A DNA stretch of 21,635 bases from Bacillota bacterium (GTDB lineage: Bacteria; Bacillota; Clostridia; Lachnospirales; Lachnospiraceae). The stretch spans positions 1 to 21,635 of the forward strand of contig JAEYPA010000091.1 in NCBI GenBank assembly GCA_023411225.1, written 5' to 3'. Positions 6,282 to 14,762 of this stretch are shown one piece after another. Both the position numbers and the translations under genes were made by a program. Numbering within the stretch: the stretch's first letter is position 1; every line of letters starts with the position of its first letter. Under the pieces are notes generated by a model. The model was not told the DNA's origin and ran no database searches. It worked only from the letters and a program-made list of their open reading frames with translations.

Positions 6282-7334
6282 GTGATTGAGGCAACGAAGT
6301 ATATTGGATGTCTGTTAGGTGGTGCTGTTGGTGATGCCTTGGGATATCCAATAGAATTTATGACATATCAGGAGATTGTACATACCTATGGGAAAAGGGG
6401 AATAACGGATTTGTTGTTAAGTGATAATGGACTAGCTCTCATTTCAGATGATACTCAAATGACCTTGTTTACAGTAGAAGGGCTTATGTGGTCTAAAAGA
6501 GTAGAGAATAAGCATGGTTACTGTAATATTCCAGCCAGATGTTTTTATTCTTATCAACGTTGGTTACATACTCAGAATTTTCCTCTGGCAGATTCGAGCT
6601 ATCAATGGATTTTAGATGATAAAAGATTAGATGTACGTTCTCCTCTTTTACAGACAAAAGAGCTATTTGCTAGGAGAGCACCGGGGAACACTTGCCTTCA
6701 AGCCCTTATGGCTGCCAAGGATCAAAATTATGGTACCATAGAGGAACCAATGAATGACTCAAAAGGGTGTGGAGGTGTTATGAGAGTGGCCCCTATTGGC
6801 CTAGCCCTATATAATAATCCTAAGAAAGCTTATGAGGTTGGCTGTCAAGTAGCAGCTATCACTCATTCACATCCTACAGGTTTTATAAGTGCCGGGACAT
6901 TCGCCTCAATAATTGCCAATATATTAAAAGGATTGACCATAGAAAACGCTGTATCAGCAGTTATTCAACAGATTGCTGAGGTCCCAGGGAGCTATGAAAC
7001 ACTAAAGCTACTAAAGAAAGCAGTGGAGTTATACTATTCAGGGGAACCTTCTGTAGAAAAGATTGTAAAACTTGGGCAGGGATTTGTTGCAGAGGAAGCA
7101 TTAGCCATTGGAGTATATGCGGCTTTGTGCCATAGTGAGAATTTAAAGAGAGCTGTGATATTAGCCGTGAATCATGATGGTGATAGTGATAGTACAGGTG
7201 CTATTTGTGGTAATATTGTGGGGGCTTACTTGGGTAAATCCTCTGTACCACAGGATTGGCTTGATAAGTTAGAATGTAAGGATGTCATAGAAGAGATGGG
7301 AATTAAATTATATGAAACGTATAATATGAATTAA
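6282..7334 (+). CDS. ADP-ribosylglycohydrolase family protein (ARH/DraG-like)
   Basis: This 350-residue protein belongs to the all-helical, dinuclear Mg/Mn ADP-ribosyl hydrolase family, which removes ADP-ribose from proteins or hydrolyses related metabolites. Seen motifs are GGAVGDALGYP (13-23), SDDTQMT (55-61, metal-binding Asp pair), GCGGVMRVAP (162-171), THSHPTG (194-200) and NHDGDSDSTGAICG (297-310, the second metal-binding acidic cluster). The catalytic motifs look complete and the length fits the family. It starts with GTG after a strong RBS. It is a single-gene unit with its own promoter, divergent from the feo genes. Its substrate cannot be told from sequence; many clostridial members are uncharacterised. 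Confidence 0.88.
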   Translation: MIEATKYIGCLLGGAVGDALGYPIEFMTYQEIVHTYGKRGITDLLLSDNGLALISDDTQMTLFTVEGLMWSKRVENKHGYCNIPARCFYSYQRWLHTQNFPLADSSYQWILDDKRLDVRSPLLQTKELFARRAPGNTCLQALMAAKDQNYGTIEEPMNDSKGCGGVMRVAPIGLALYNNPKKAYEVGCQVAAITHSHPTGFISAGTFASIIANILKGLTIENAVSAVIQQIAEVPGSYETLKLLKKAVELYYSGEPSVEKIVKLGQGFVAEEALAIGVYAALCHSENLKRAVILAVNHDGDSDSTGAICGNIVGAYLGKSSVPQDWLDKLECKDVIEEMGIKLYETYNMN

Positions 7335-7367
7335 AAGATAGAACAAATTTTTGCCACGGTGGCTTTA

Positions 7368-7410
7368 ACAGCAGGCAAGGAAAGTATTTCACACTTTCCT
7401 TGCCTGTTGT
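7368..7410. terminator. Long hairpin between convergent genes
   Basis: An 18-bp stem (7368-7385 with 7393-7410, one G-U pair) closes a 7-base loop. It lies between the end of the ADP-ribosylglycohydrolase gene and the convergent amidase gene. The T-run after it is weak (TTCTTA), so it may terminate only partly or act in both directions. Confidence 0.55.
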
Positions 7411-7491
7411 TCTTATCCATAGGAAATTGTTTTGCATTCCTGATACTATGGAATAAAAGCAAATCTCAAAGGTTATAGTGATATTGTATCT

Positions 7492-7989
7492 TTATAAGTA
7501 AACTCCTTTTATTCTTAGACAACGATAGGCCTTATACTGATAAGTAATCAAGGGACGTCTAAAGGAGTCAATATCGTGAGCGTTTATTAAAATATTTTCA
7601 GGAGTCGGTGGTCCTATAAGCTCCACTATAAGTAATGTATGGTAGAAGACACCGAAATCGTTTTGAAGTTGTATAATGTCTCCTGGCTGTATACTTTCTA
7701 AAGGAATAAGTACAGCATAAGGACCTTTTGTCTGATTTGTGGTTAAAAACCGATATAGATAGTTTACACTTGTCCAAGATGGAGAACGATTGTATACACT
7801 ATAGTAGTACCAGCCATAAGTAGGTTTGGGATTCATGACCTTAGAGCCGGCATAAATGCATTGAGAAATGAAGTTTGTACAATCTCCTCCAATTAATGTG
7901 AAATCGTAATATCTTGGATTTCTACTTAAAGCCCATTGAATGGAATACGCAATTGCTGCATCTCGGTCAAACGCTTTTTGATTTGCCAT
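7492..7989 (-). CDS. Amidase_6-type cysteine amidase, papain-like
   Basis: This 165-residue protein matches the putative amidase domain common in clostridia and bacilli, related to NlpC/P60-type cysteine hydrolases. The pattern FDRDAAIAYSIQWALSRNPRYYDF near the start is typical; the nucleophile is C37 in GGDCTNFISQ, the histidine is H117 in YHTLL, and the third residue is probably N136 or D139 in INAHD. A WYYY...RSPSWTSV block lies between. It has no signal peptide, so it either works inside the cell (spore cortex or mother cell are possible) or leaves by another way. The ATG at 7989 has AAGGAG 6 bases upstream; the ATG at 7995 would sit directly on that RBS. Its target bond is not known. Confidence 0.8.
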   Translation of the reverse strand: MANQKAFDRDAAIAYSIQWALSRNPRYYDFTLIGGDCTNFISQCIYAGSKVMNPKPTYGWYYYSVYNRSPSWTSVNYLYRFLTTNQTKGPYAVLIPLESIQPGDIIQLQNDFGVFYHTLLIVELIGPPTPENILINAHDIDSFRRPLITYQYKAYRCLRIKGVYL

Positions 7990-8129
7990 AGTCATCTCCT
8001 TAAGAGTTATTAGTTATTATATGCATCACCTTATTAAAAGGAAACATGATATGTAATGAAGAATAATAGTAAAGGTTATTGATAATAAAAACAATTGTAG
8101 TATCAAAAGATACTTTTTAGGACTTATCT

Positions 8130-8138
8130 TGATATAAT
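8130..8138 (+). promoter_or_regulatory. Extended -10 promoter upstream of nrdA
   Basis: TGATATAAT, an extended -10 element, lies about 170 bases before nrdA. A small inverted repeat, AGTATC-AAAA-GATACT (8099-8114), covers the place where a -35 would be. A second weaker candidate is TTGATT (8210-8215) with an AT-rich -10 near 8232. Apart from these and the NrdR-like boxes, nothing else is evident between 8002 and 8310. Confidence 0.45.
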
Positions 8139-8155
8139 GAAAATGCATGAAAAAA

Positions 8156-8202
8156 GCACAAAATATAGAAATGATTATAGAAATAACCACAATATATGCA
8201 AA
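8156..8202 (+). promoter_or_regulatory. Candidate tandem NrdR boxes
   Basis: GCACAAAATATAG (8156-8168) and CCACAATATATGC (8187-8199) both resemble the left part of the NrdR box (consensus ACACWATATATWGTGT) and start 31 bases apart. Paired boxes with about three helical turns between them are the known arrangement for the ATP/dATP-sensing repressor NrdR. The right half-sites (GTGT) are poorly kept. Confidence 0.5.
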
Positions 8203-8310
8203 TATTATGTTGATTTTTATAAATTCCTATGTAATAATAATGATAATAAGGCAAGAGGAAATAAATTTGTTTCTAAAGAATTTAATTAGTGAGAGGAAGA
8301 GAAGATAGGA

Positions 8311-10602
8311 ATGGCTATTAAGATTAGAAAACGAGATGGTCGATTGGAACCACTGTATGTAGAAAAAACTAAGAAGATGGTAGCCTTTGCCTGCGAAGGA
8401 TTAGAAGGTTGTGACCCCATTGAATTAGAGCTGGATTCTCACATTCAGTTTGTGGATGGAATGACTACAAAGGCAATTCAGAAGGTATTGATTCAGACAG
8501 CTATTGAAAAAGTAATACAGACAAAAACGGACGAATATGGAAATGCTACGAAAATTACCAATGTAAACTGGCAGTATGTAGCTGCCAGATTATATGTATT
8601 TGATATGTATAAGGAGGCAGCAATTAACCGAGGTTATAACCATTTTGGATATGGGAGCTTTCGTGAACTTGTGCATCAGCTCACAACACTTAATATGTAT
8701 GGCGCTTATCTACTAGATAATTATTCTGAGGAAGACTTGCTTCAGTTAGAGCAATACATTCGTCCAGAACGAGATTATTTATTTAACTACGAAGGAGTTA
8801 AACTGTTGGCGGATCGTTATTTACAAAAAGGTTTTAATGGGCAGGTATATGAACTGCCACAGGAACGTTTTATGGTGATTGCCATGCATCTTGCAATTCC
8901 GGAAAAAGAGAAGAGAGTTCACTATGCTAAGGAATTCTATGATCTTTTAAGTGAAATGAAGATGACAGTAGCTACTCCTACCTTAGCTAATGCGGGTACT
9001 AATTTTTATCAGCTAAGCAGTTGTTTTATATCCACTGTAGGTGATAATCTTTGGTCTATCTACGATGTAAATGACAAATTCTCTAAGGTAAGTAAACATG
9101 GAGGTGCTCTTGGTATCTATGTTGGGAAAATTCGTGCCCTTAACAGTGAAATTCGTGGTTATAAAAATGCTTCTGGAGGGGTTATTCCATGGGTAAGGCT
9201 TTATAATGATACCGCCGTAGCAGTAGATCAGCTGGGAAGGCGTAAGGGCGGAGCTACAGTTACCTTAGATATATGGCATGCTGACTTATATGATTTTTTG
9301 GAACTGAGAACGAACAATGGAGATGACAGAAGAAAGGCCCATGACATTTTTCCTGCATTGTCCGTCCCAGATTTATTTATGATGCGGTTAGAGAAGCGAG
9401 AGGATTTTAGTCTGTTTGATCCTTACCAGGTAAAAAAAATCATGGGTTTTGCCTTGGAAGATTCCTATGATGAACTGGATAATAAAGAGTTTACCAGACG
9501 TTATCTAGCTTGTGAGGCAAGTAAAGACCTACCAAGAATTACGGTTCCGGCTTTGGATATTATGAAGAGAATAATGAAGAGTGCAGTGGAGACCGGAACA
9601 CCATTTATTTTCTTTCGAGATACCGTAAATAGAGCTAATCCTAATAAGCATAAAGGCATTATCTATGCCTCTAATCTGTGTCAGGAGATTGCTCAGAACA
9701 TGAGTGAAAGTGAGTATGTGGAGGAAAGTTATACCAGTAAAGACGGTATCACTTATGTGAATACTAAAGTGAAGGCAGGGGATATGGTAACCTGTAATCT
9801 AAACTCAATTAATCTTGGAAAGATTGAGAAGACAGAGTTGGCTCATAATATTCCGTTACAGATTCGAATGTTGGATAATGTAATAACCTTGAATATGATG
9901 CCGGTAGCGGAAGCTAGAATTACCAGTGATAAATATCGTGCCATTGGACTAGGTACCAGTGGATACCATCATTATCTGGCTAATCACCAGATTGCGTGGG
10001 AAAGTGAAGAACATATGAAGGAAGCAGATAGTCTTTTCGAAGAGATTGCATACGAGGCGATTAAAGCCTCTATGGAACTTGCAAAAGAGAAGGGAGAATA
10101 TCCGGAATTTGAAGGCTCTGAGTGGCAAACCGGGGAGTATTTTACTAGAAGAGGCTATACTAGCGAACGATGGAATAAGCTTAGGGAAGAAGTTAAAAAA
10201 TATGGTATTCGAAATGGCTATATCATAGCAGTAGCTCCTACAGGCAGTACTTCTAATATTGCGAATACATCAGCGGGAATCGACCCGATATTCAAAAAAG
10301 TCTTTATTGAAGAAAAGAAGGGCAGTTTTATTCCAAAGACAGCACCGGACCTTAATGAAAATAACTATTGGCTATATAAAGAGGCTCATACCATAAAACA
10401 ATTGTATAGCATTAAAGCTTGTGGAATCAGACAGCGTCATGTAGATCAGTCTCAATCCTTTAATCTTTACATTACACCAGAGGTGAAAGCCAAAGAGATC
10501 CTGGATTTATATATGAACGCATGGAAGGAAGGACTGAAGACGATTTATTATATTCGGAATCAAAGTCTGGAGTTAGATGAATGCACTAGCTGTTCCAGCT
10601 AA
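8311..10602 (+). CDS. nrdA: Ribonucleoside-diphosphate reductase alpha subunit, class Ia
   Basis: This is the large subunit that reduces ribonucleoside diphosphates to deoxyribonucleotides. At 763 residues it matches E. coli NrdA (761). An ATP-cone-like N-terminal region (about 3-95) should bind ATP/dATP. Catalytic residues are present: C238 (QLSSCF), N455/C457/E459 (SNLCQEI, thiyl radical site) and C495 (VTCNLNSINLG). The loop APTGSTSNIANTSAG and the block RQRHVDQSQSFNLY are typical. The C-terminal pair C758/C761 (ECTSCSS) is the swinging thiol pair reduced by thioredoxin or glutaredoxin. The ATG at 8311 has purine-rich sequence upstream and gives the normal start MAIKIRKRDGR. nrdB follows 26 bases later. 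Confidence 0.96.
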   Translation: MAIKIRKRDGRLEPLYVEKTKKMVAFACEGLEGCDPIELELDSHIQFVDGMTTKAIQKVLIQTAIEKVIQTKTDEYGNATKITNVNWQYVAARLYVFDMYKEAAINRGYNHFGYGSFRELVHQLTTLNMYGAYLLDNYSEEDLLQLEQYIRPERDYLFNYEGVKLLADRYLQKGFNGQVYELPQERFMVIAMHLAIPEKEKRVHYAKEFYDLLSEMKMTVATPTLANAGTNFYQLSSCFISTVGDNLWSIYDVNDKFSKVSKHGGALGIYVGKIRALNSEIRGYKNASGGVIPWVRLYNDTAVAVDQLGRRKGGATVTLDIWHADLYDFLELRTNNGDDRRKAHDIFPALSVPDLFMMRLEKREDFSLFDPYQVKKIMGFALEDSYDELDNKEFTRRYLACEASKDLPRITVPALDIMKRIMKSAVETGTPFIFFRDTVNRANPNKHKGIIYASNLCQEIAQNMSESEYVEESYTSKDGITYVNTKVKAGDMVTCNLNSINLGKIEKTELAHNIPLQIRMLDNVITLNMMPVAEARITSDKYRAIGLGTSGYHHYLANHQIAWESEEHMKEADSLFEEIAYEAIKASMELAKEKGEYPEFEGSEWQTGEYFTRRGYTSERWNKLREEVKKYGIRNGYIIAVAPTGSTSNIANTSAGIDPIFKKVFIEEKKGSFIPKTAPDLNENNYWLYKEAHTIKQLYSIKACGIRQRHVDQSQSFNLYITPEVKAKEILDLYMNAWKEGLKTIYYIRNQSLELDECTSCSS

Positions 10603-10628
10603 GAAAAGTTTAATATGGAGGCAGAATC

Positions 10629-11657
10629 ATGGAGAAAAAGAAAATATTTAATGAACTAGGAAATCGAGGTACAGATAGTATTATTTACGGTAATACTACG
10701 AATTTAAGAGAGTGGAACAGAATTAAGTATGATTGGGCAAGGGTGCTATATCGGACTATGCTAAATAATTTCTGGATTCCTGAAGAAATCTCACTGAATG
10801 AAGATGTCAAGCAATTCAATTATCTTACAGACGGAGAAAGAAATGCATTTGACAAAATCATTTCCTTCCTGAACTTTTTGGATTCCATTCAAAGTGAGAA
10901 CCTACCGAATCTATCCCGGTATGTTACTGCTCCAGAGGTTGCCAGTCTTCTTAATATCCAGACCTTTCAAGAAGAGATTCATGCCCAAAGTTATTCCTAT
11001 ATTTTAGATACAGTAACAAATCCAATCACAAGAGATAAGATATATGACACGTGGCGGGAGGACGAGCATCTATTTAAAAGGAATCAATTCATCGCCAATA
11101 TATATCAGGCCTTTAACGAGGATCCTACAGATACAAACTTTATCAAAGTGATTATTGCTAATTATATCTTAGAAGGCATCTATTTTTACTCTGGGTTCAG
11201 TTTTTTCTATACCTTGGCCAGACAAGGAAAAATGACAGCAACCAGTACCATCTTCAAATATATCAATCGGGATGAGGTAACTCACTTGGTACTATTCCAA
11301 AATATAATTAAGGAACTTCGGATAGAAAATCATGAGTTGTTTACGGAAGAACTGGAAGAAGAAATTAGGCAGATGATGAAAATTGGTGTAGAACATGAGA
11401 TTTCTTGGGGGCAATATGTAACAGATAATCAGATTCTAGGTATAAACAATCAATTGATTGACCAATATATTAAATACTTGTCTAATCTAAGGCTTAGGGC
11501 TATCGGTGTTCAGGAATTATATCCTGAGATTACAGAACATCCTATGGCGTGGATAGAAGGATTTTCTAATCTAAATAATACAAAAACTGATTTTTTTGAG
11601 GCCAAGGTTACCAATTATACCAAGGCAGCCGCCTTTGATTTTGATGATTTAGAATAA
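10629..11657 (+). CDS. nrdB: Ribonucleoside-diphosphate reductase beta subunit, class Ia
   Basis: The small subunit holds the dimetal-tyrosyl radical cofactor for NrdA. At 342 residues it keeps all key positions: D85 (FLDSIQ), E115 and H118 (EEIHAQSY), radical tyrosine Y122, E182 (ILEGIYF), E216 and H219 (RDEVTHL). The numbering around the tyrosine is the same as in E. coli NrdB. The acidic C-terminus (AFDFDDLE) should dock on NrdA. The presence of the tyrosine shows an oxygen- or superoxide-dependent cofactor assembly, notable in a presumed anaerobe. GGAGG lies just before the ATG. It is transcribed with nrdA; there is no nrdI or nrdF nearby, which supports class Ia over Ib. Confidence 0.96.
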   Translation: MEKKKIFNELGNRGTDSIIYGNTTNLREWNRIKYDWARVLYRTMLNNFWIPEEISLNEDVKQFNYLTDGERNAFDKIISFLNFLDSIQSENLPNLSRYVTAPEVASLLNIQTFQEEIHAQSYSYILDTVTNPITRDKIYDTWREDEHLFKRNQFIANIYQAFNEDPTDTNFIKVIIANYILEGIYFYSGFSFFYTLARQGKMTATSTIFKYINRDEVTHLVLFQNIIKELRIENHELFTEELEEEIRQMMKIGVEHEISWGQYVTDNQILGINNQLIDQYIKYLSNLRLRAIGVQELYPEITEHPMAWIEGFSNLNNTKTDFFEAKVTNYTKAAAFDFDDLE

Positions 11658-11690
11658 AAAATCTATATTTAATAAAGAGATTTTATAAAA
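11658..11690 (+). terminator. Weak AT-rich hairpin after nrdB
   Basis: AAAATCT (11658-11664) pairs with AGATTTT (11678-11684) right after the nrdB stop. The stem is AT-rich and the T-run short, so termination may be inefficient. Confidence 0.3.
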
Positions 11691-11816
11691 TGACTTTCGA
11701 TTCTTAATTATTTGCTTTCATTTATTAAAAATTGTAAGGGAGATTCTTACATGTAAGAGTGTTTATGCTTAAGAATTGCAGAATCTTTGAGAATCGCGAA
11801 AAAATAGCAAAAATGA

Positions 11817-11845
11817 TTGCATTGAAATAAAAAAGTCATTATAAT
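11817..11845 (+). promoter_or_regulatory. Sigma-A promoter for gdhA
   Basis: TTGCAT (11817-11822) and TATAAT (11840-11845) are separated by 17 bases, about 60 bases before the gdhA start. A small inverted repeat (GTAAG...CTTAC, about 11734-11750) lies upstream and might be an operator, but this is not established. Confidence 0.7.
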
Positions 11846-11908
11846 TACCATTGTAGTTTTGGTTCGTTAGATTCCTTAGCTATAAATACAATAAAAGGGT
11901 GATTATGA

Positions 11909-13243
11909 ATGAGTTATGTTGATGAAGTATTGGCGTTAGTGGAGAGGAAAAATCCAAACCAACCAGAATTTTTGCAAGCAGTTAAAGAAGTTCTGGAATC
12001 ATTAAGAGCAGTAATCGATGCAAATGAAGAGAAATATCGTAAAGAAGCACTTTTAGAGCGTCTTGTTGAGCCTGACAGACAGATTATGTTTCGCGTTCCT
12101 TGGGTAGACGATAAGGGACAGATTCAGGTTAACACAGGTTTTAGAGTACAATTCAATAACTCCATAGGACCATACAAGGGTGGATTAAGATTACATCCAT
12201 CAGTAAACTTAAGTATTATTAAATTCTTAGGTTTTGAGCAGGTTTTCAAGAATTCTCTTACAAGCTTACCAATTGGTGGTGGTAAGGGTGGTTCTGATTT
12301 TGATCCTAAGGGCAAATCAGACCGTGAAATTATGGCATTCTGCCAGAGCTTTATGACTGAACTCTGCAAATACATAGGTGCTGACACAGATGTACCCGCA
12401 GGGGATATCGGTACTGGAGCAAGAGAAATCGGTTATATGTTTGGACAATATAAGAGAGTTCGTAGTCTTTATGAAGGCGTTCTTACTGGTAAAGGCTTAA
12501 GCTATGGTGGATCTTTAGCTCGTACTGAAGCTACCGGATATGGTTTACTTTATCTTACTGAAGAAATGTTAAAATGTAATGGAAGTGACATCGCTGGTAA
12601 GACTGTAGTTGTTTCTGGAGCAGGAAATGTAGCAATCTATGCAATTCAGAAAGCTCAAGAGCTAGGTGCTAATGTTGTAACCTGTTCTGATTCTACTGGA
12701 TGGATTTATGATTCTGAAGGTATTGATGTAGAGTTATTAAAAGAAATCAAAGAAGTAAAACGTGCTCGCTTGACTGAATATGCTGCAGCTCGAAAGAGTG
12801 CAGAGTATCATGAAGGAAGAGGTGTCTGGACTGTTAAATGTGATGTTGCCCTTCCATGTGCTACTCAGAATGAATTACATCTTGAGGATGCAAAGGTTCT
12901 AGTTGCTAATGGCTGTAAGGCTGTAGCAGAAGGTGCCAACATGCCTACTACTTACGAAGCAACTCAGTATTTAATCGAAAATAAAGTATTATTTGCTCCT
13001 GGTAAAGCTGCTAATGCAGGTGGCGTTGCTACAAGTGCATTAGAGATGTCCCAGAACAGCGAGAGATTAAGCTGGACATTTGAAGAAGTAGACGCTAAGT
13101 TAAAGACTATTATGGTTAACATCTTCCACAACATGGATGATGCTGCTAAGCGTTACGGTTCTGAAGGCAACTATGTTGTAGGTGCTAATATTGCAGGATT
13201 TGAGAAGGTTGCTGATGCAATGCTTGCTCATGGCGCTTGCTAA
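11909..13243 (+). CDS. gdhA: Glutamate dehydrogenase, hexameric, probably NADP-dependent
   Basis: The enzyme makes glutamate from 2-oxoglutarate and ammonium (or the reverse) in the cytoplasm. The 444-residue length and the motifs match the 50-kDa hexameric class: GPYKGGLRLHP (87-97, K90 binds substrate), PIGGGKGGSDFDPKG (121-135, catalytic K126), VPAGDIG (162-168, catalytic D166), and a Rossmann segment SGAGNVA (236-242) with CSDS at the end of the second strand. The overall pattern is closest to the NADP-type enzymes of clostridia, but coenzyme preference is inferred. The ATG at 11909 follows AAGGGTG; an ATG 4 bases earlier is out of frame. It stands alone, with its own promoter and a strong terminator. 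Confidence 0.95.
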   Translation: MSYVDEVLALVERKNPNQPEFLQAVKEVLESLRAVIDANEEKYRKEALLERLVEPDRQIMFRVPWVDDKGQIQVNTGFRVQFNNSIGPYKGGLRLHPSVNLSIIKFLGFEQVFKNSLTSLPIGGGKGGSDFDPKGKSDREIMAFCQSFMTELCKYIGADTDVPAGDIGTGAREIGYMFGQYKRVRSLYEGVLTGKGLSYGGSLARTEATGYGLLYLTEEMLKCNGSDIAGKTVVVSGAGNVAIYAIQKAQELGANVVTCSDSTGWIYDSEGIDVELLKEIKEVKRARLTEYAAARKSAEYHEGRGVWTVKCDVALPCATQNELHLEDAKVLVANGCKAVAEGANMPTTYEATQYLIENKVLFAPGKAANAGGVATSALEMSQNSERLSWTFEEVDAKLKTIMVNIFHNMDDAAKRYGSEGNYVVGANIAGFEKVADAMLAHGAC

Positions 13244-13278
13244 TTTGAGGTTTCGCTTCACTTAGAAGTAAGATAGAT

Positions 13279-13326
13279 AAAGAAAGGGAAATGACATAGA
13301 AGTACTTGCCATTTCCCTTTCTTTTT
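13279..13326. terminator. Strong bidirectional terminator between gdhA and the SDR gene
   Basis: AGAAAGGGAAATG (13281-13293) pairs perfectly with CATTTCCCTTTCT (13310-13322), followed by TTTT; A-rich sequence on the other side serves the minus-strand gene. Confidence 0.85.
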
Positions 13327-13330
13327 ATGC

Positions 13331-14092
13331 TTACTTACATTCTATTTTCTTTATTTGAATCCTATATTCCAGTGGAAGGGAGATAGAGGTAGGGGAGACA
13401 TGAGAAAGCAGACTCATCATCCTAGTAGTTGCTCCCGGTACGATTAATTCTCTTCCTTTTCTCATTCCCGCTATGGCAATTTTTGCACACTGCTCGGCAG
13501 ACATAGACTTAAGAGAAAAGTCAGCTCCAGCTACTTGGTTAAACTCAGTATCCACTGGTCCAGGACAGAGTACACATATTCTTACCGGCTTTTTTGTTTT
13601 TTTAAGTTCATAATTTACAGCACGGCTATAATTTAAAATGTAGCTTTTGGTTGCACCATAAGTAGCCATAATAGGAACTGGAAAAAAAGCAGCGATACTT
13701 GCTACATTTAAGATGATTCCTTTTCTCATGTGATTAGAAAATAGCTTTGTCAGTATATGGACAGCTTCAATATTAGTATGAATCATTGCCAGTTCATCCT
13801 CTAATGGAATATATTTATAGTCTCCAGTTTTCCCAAAGCCGGCATTATTTACTACGACTCTGATAGGATAGTCCTTGCATCTTTTGAATAAAGCAACACA
13901 ATTCTTTGCTTTACTTAAATCACATTCTACACAAATACATGTGCAGGATTCTGATTTTTCCAATTCTTTTTTTAATTCCATTAGCTTATCTTCACGCCGT
14001 GCCACTAATATTAAATCATAGCCAATTGAAGCCAATTCTCGTGCTAATGCCTTACCAATTCCACTACTTGCACCAGTTACCAATGCATACAT
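13331..14092 (-). CDS. Short-chain dehydrogenase/reductase (classical SDR)
   Basis: This 253-residue oxidoreductase uses NAD(P)H. It has the cofactor motif TGASSGIG (6-13), basic residues after the second strand (VARRED), suggesting NADPH, the structural NNAG (82-85), and the catalytic set N107, S132, Y145 and K149 (YGATK). The downstream CPGPVDTEF block is typical. It resembles the DltE/YqjQ-like group of SDRs with broad or unknown substrate; the C-terminal part (from about residue 215) is basic. GAGGT lies 8 bases before the ATG. It is a single gene, convergent with gdhA. The substrate cannot be told. Confidence 0.88.
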   Translation of the reverse strand: MYALVTGASSGIGKALARELASIGYDLILVARREDKLMELKKELEKSESCTCICVECDLSKAKNCVALFKRCKDYPIRVVVNNAGFGKTGDYKYIPLEDELAMIHTNIEAVHILTKLFSNHMRKGIILNVASIAAFFPVPIMATYGATKSYILNYSRAVNYELKKTKKPVRICVLCPGPVDTEFNQVAGADFSLKSMSAEQCAKIAIAGMRKGRELIVPGATTRMMSLLSHVSPTSISLPLEYRIQIKKIECK

Positions 14093-14212
14093 ATCTCATA
14101 CCTCATTTCACATTTGTTTATAAGACAAGTTTATATTCCTAAGTATAGCATATTTCATTATTTTCAGCATATACATATATGTACGGAATTTTAGGGGTGG
14201 AGGAGGTGGATT

Positions 14213-14434
14213 ATGAAAGTAACGAATCAGTGTCCTAAATGTGGATCTCATAATATTTTAAGAATAGAGGGATATACAGGTGCTTATGGAGCCGGTAATA
14301 ACGTGCGAACCGGGTTATCAATTTTCAATTCTGTAAATGTACATAGATATTTGTGCTGTGATTGTGGTTTCTCAGAAGAATGGATTGACAAGGAGGACAT
14401 ACATCTTGTAGAGGAATTTTATAGAAGACGATAA
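14213..14434 (+). CDS. Small zinc-ribbon protein, 73 aa
   Basis: The product has two metal-binding knuckles, CPKC (7-10) and C48-C-D-C51, separated by a Gly/Asn-rich loop (GAYGAGNNVRTG) and strands, which makes a zinc ribbon. It ends in a charged helix (EDIHLVEEFYRRR). Proteins of this kind are common in Firmicutes and may bind nucleic acid or a protein partner; I do not recognise a specific role. The ATG follows GGAGGAGGTGG, a strong RBS. It is a single-gene unit between the divergent SDR gene and its own terminator. Confidence 0.75.
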   Translation: MKVTNQCPKCGSHNILRIEGYTGAYGAGNNVRTGLSIFNSVNVHRYLCCDCGFSEEWIDKEDIHLVEEFYRRR

Positions 14435-14451
14435 GATAATATGGAGGGATT

Positions 14452-14482
14452 AAGTCGAAGCAGCAGAATGCTTCGACTTTTA
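14452..14482 (+). terminator. Terminator after the zinc-ribbon gene
   Basis: AAGTCGAAGCA (14452-14462) pairs perfectly with TGCTTCGACTT (14469-14479), followed by TTATAT. Confidence 0.8.
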
Positions 14483-14669
14483 TATATGTCATTTCAATAG
14501 ACATTATGTCAAATTTGTAATGAAAGAAAAATATTTATAATTATTTTATATATACACAGTTAATAAAAAAGTATTGATTTATAAGGAATTCATAGAGTAA
14601 TTCAAAAATGAAAATTAAAAATCACACCAAAAGTAACAGTAATACTAAACTATAAACTTAATATTACTA

Positions 14670-14698
14670 TTGCAATTTGCGAAAAGATACTATATAAT
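14670..14698 (+). promoter_or_regulatory. Sigma-A promoter of the polyamine operon
   Basis: TTGCAA (14670-14675) and TATAAT (14693-14698) with a 17-base spacer lie 65 bases before the first gene. No further promoter or terminator is seen until 20296, so five genes should be on one mRNA. The rest of 14483-14762 is AT-rich, with nothing else recognised. Confidence 0.7.
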
Positions 14699-14762
14699 CG
14701 TTTTTGCAGTTGGATTTATATGACAGCGTTTGATAATTCTACTAATAAAAAGAGGTGTGCAA

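Noticed and set aside
6145..6351. Minus-strand frame crossing the ADP-ribosylglycohydrolase start
   Set aside because: It overlaps the promoter and first codons of a well-supported gene and has no RBS.
7351..7364. GCCAC-G-GTGGC inverted repeat as a terminator
   Set aside because: A one-base loop cannot form a normal hairpin; the long stem at 7368-7410 is the better candidate.
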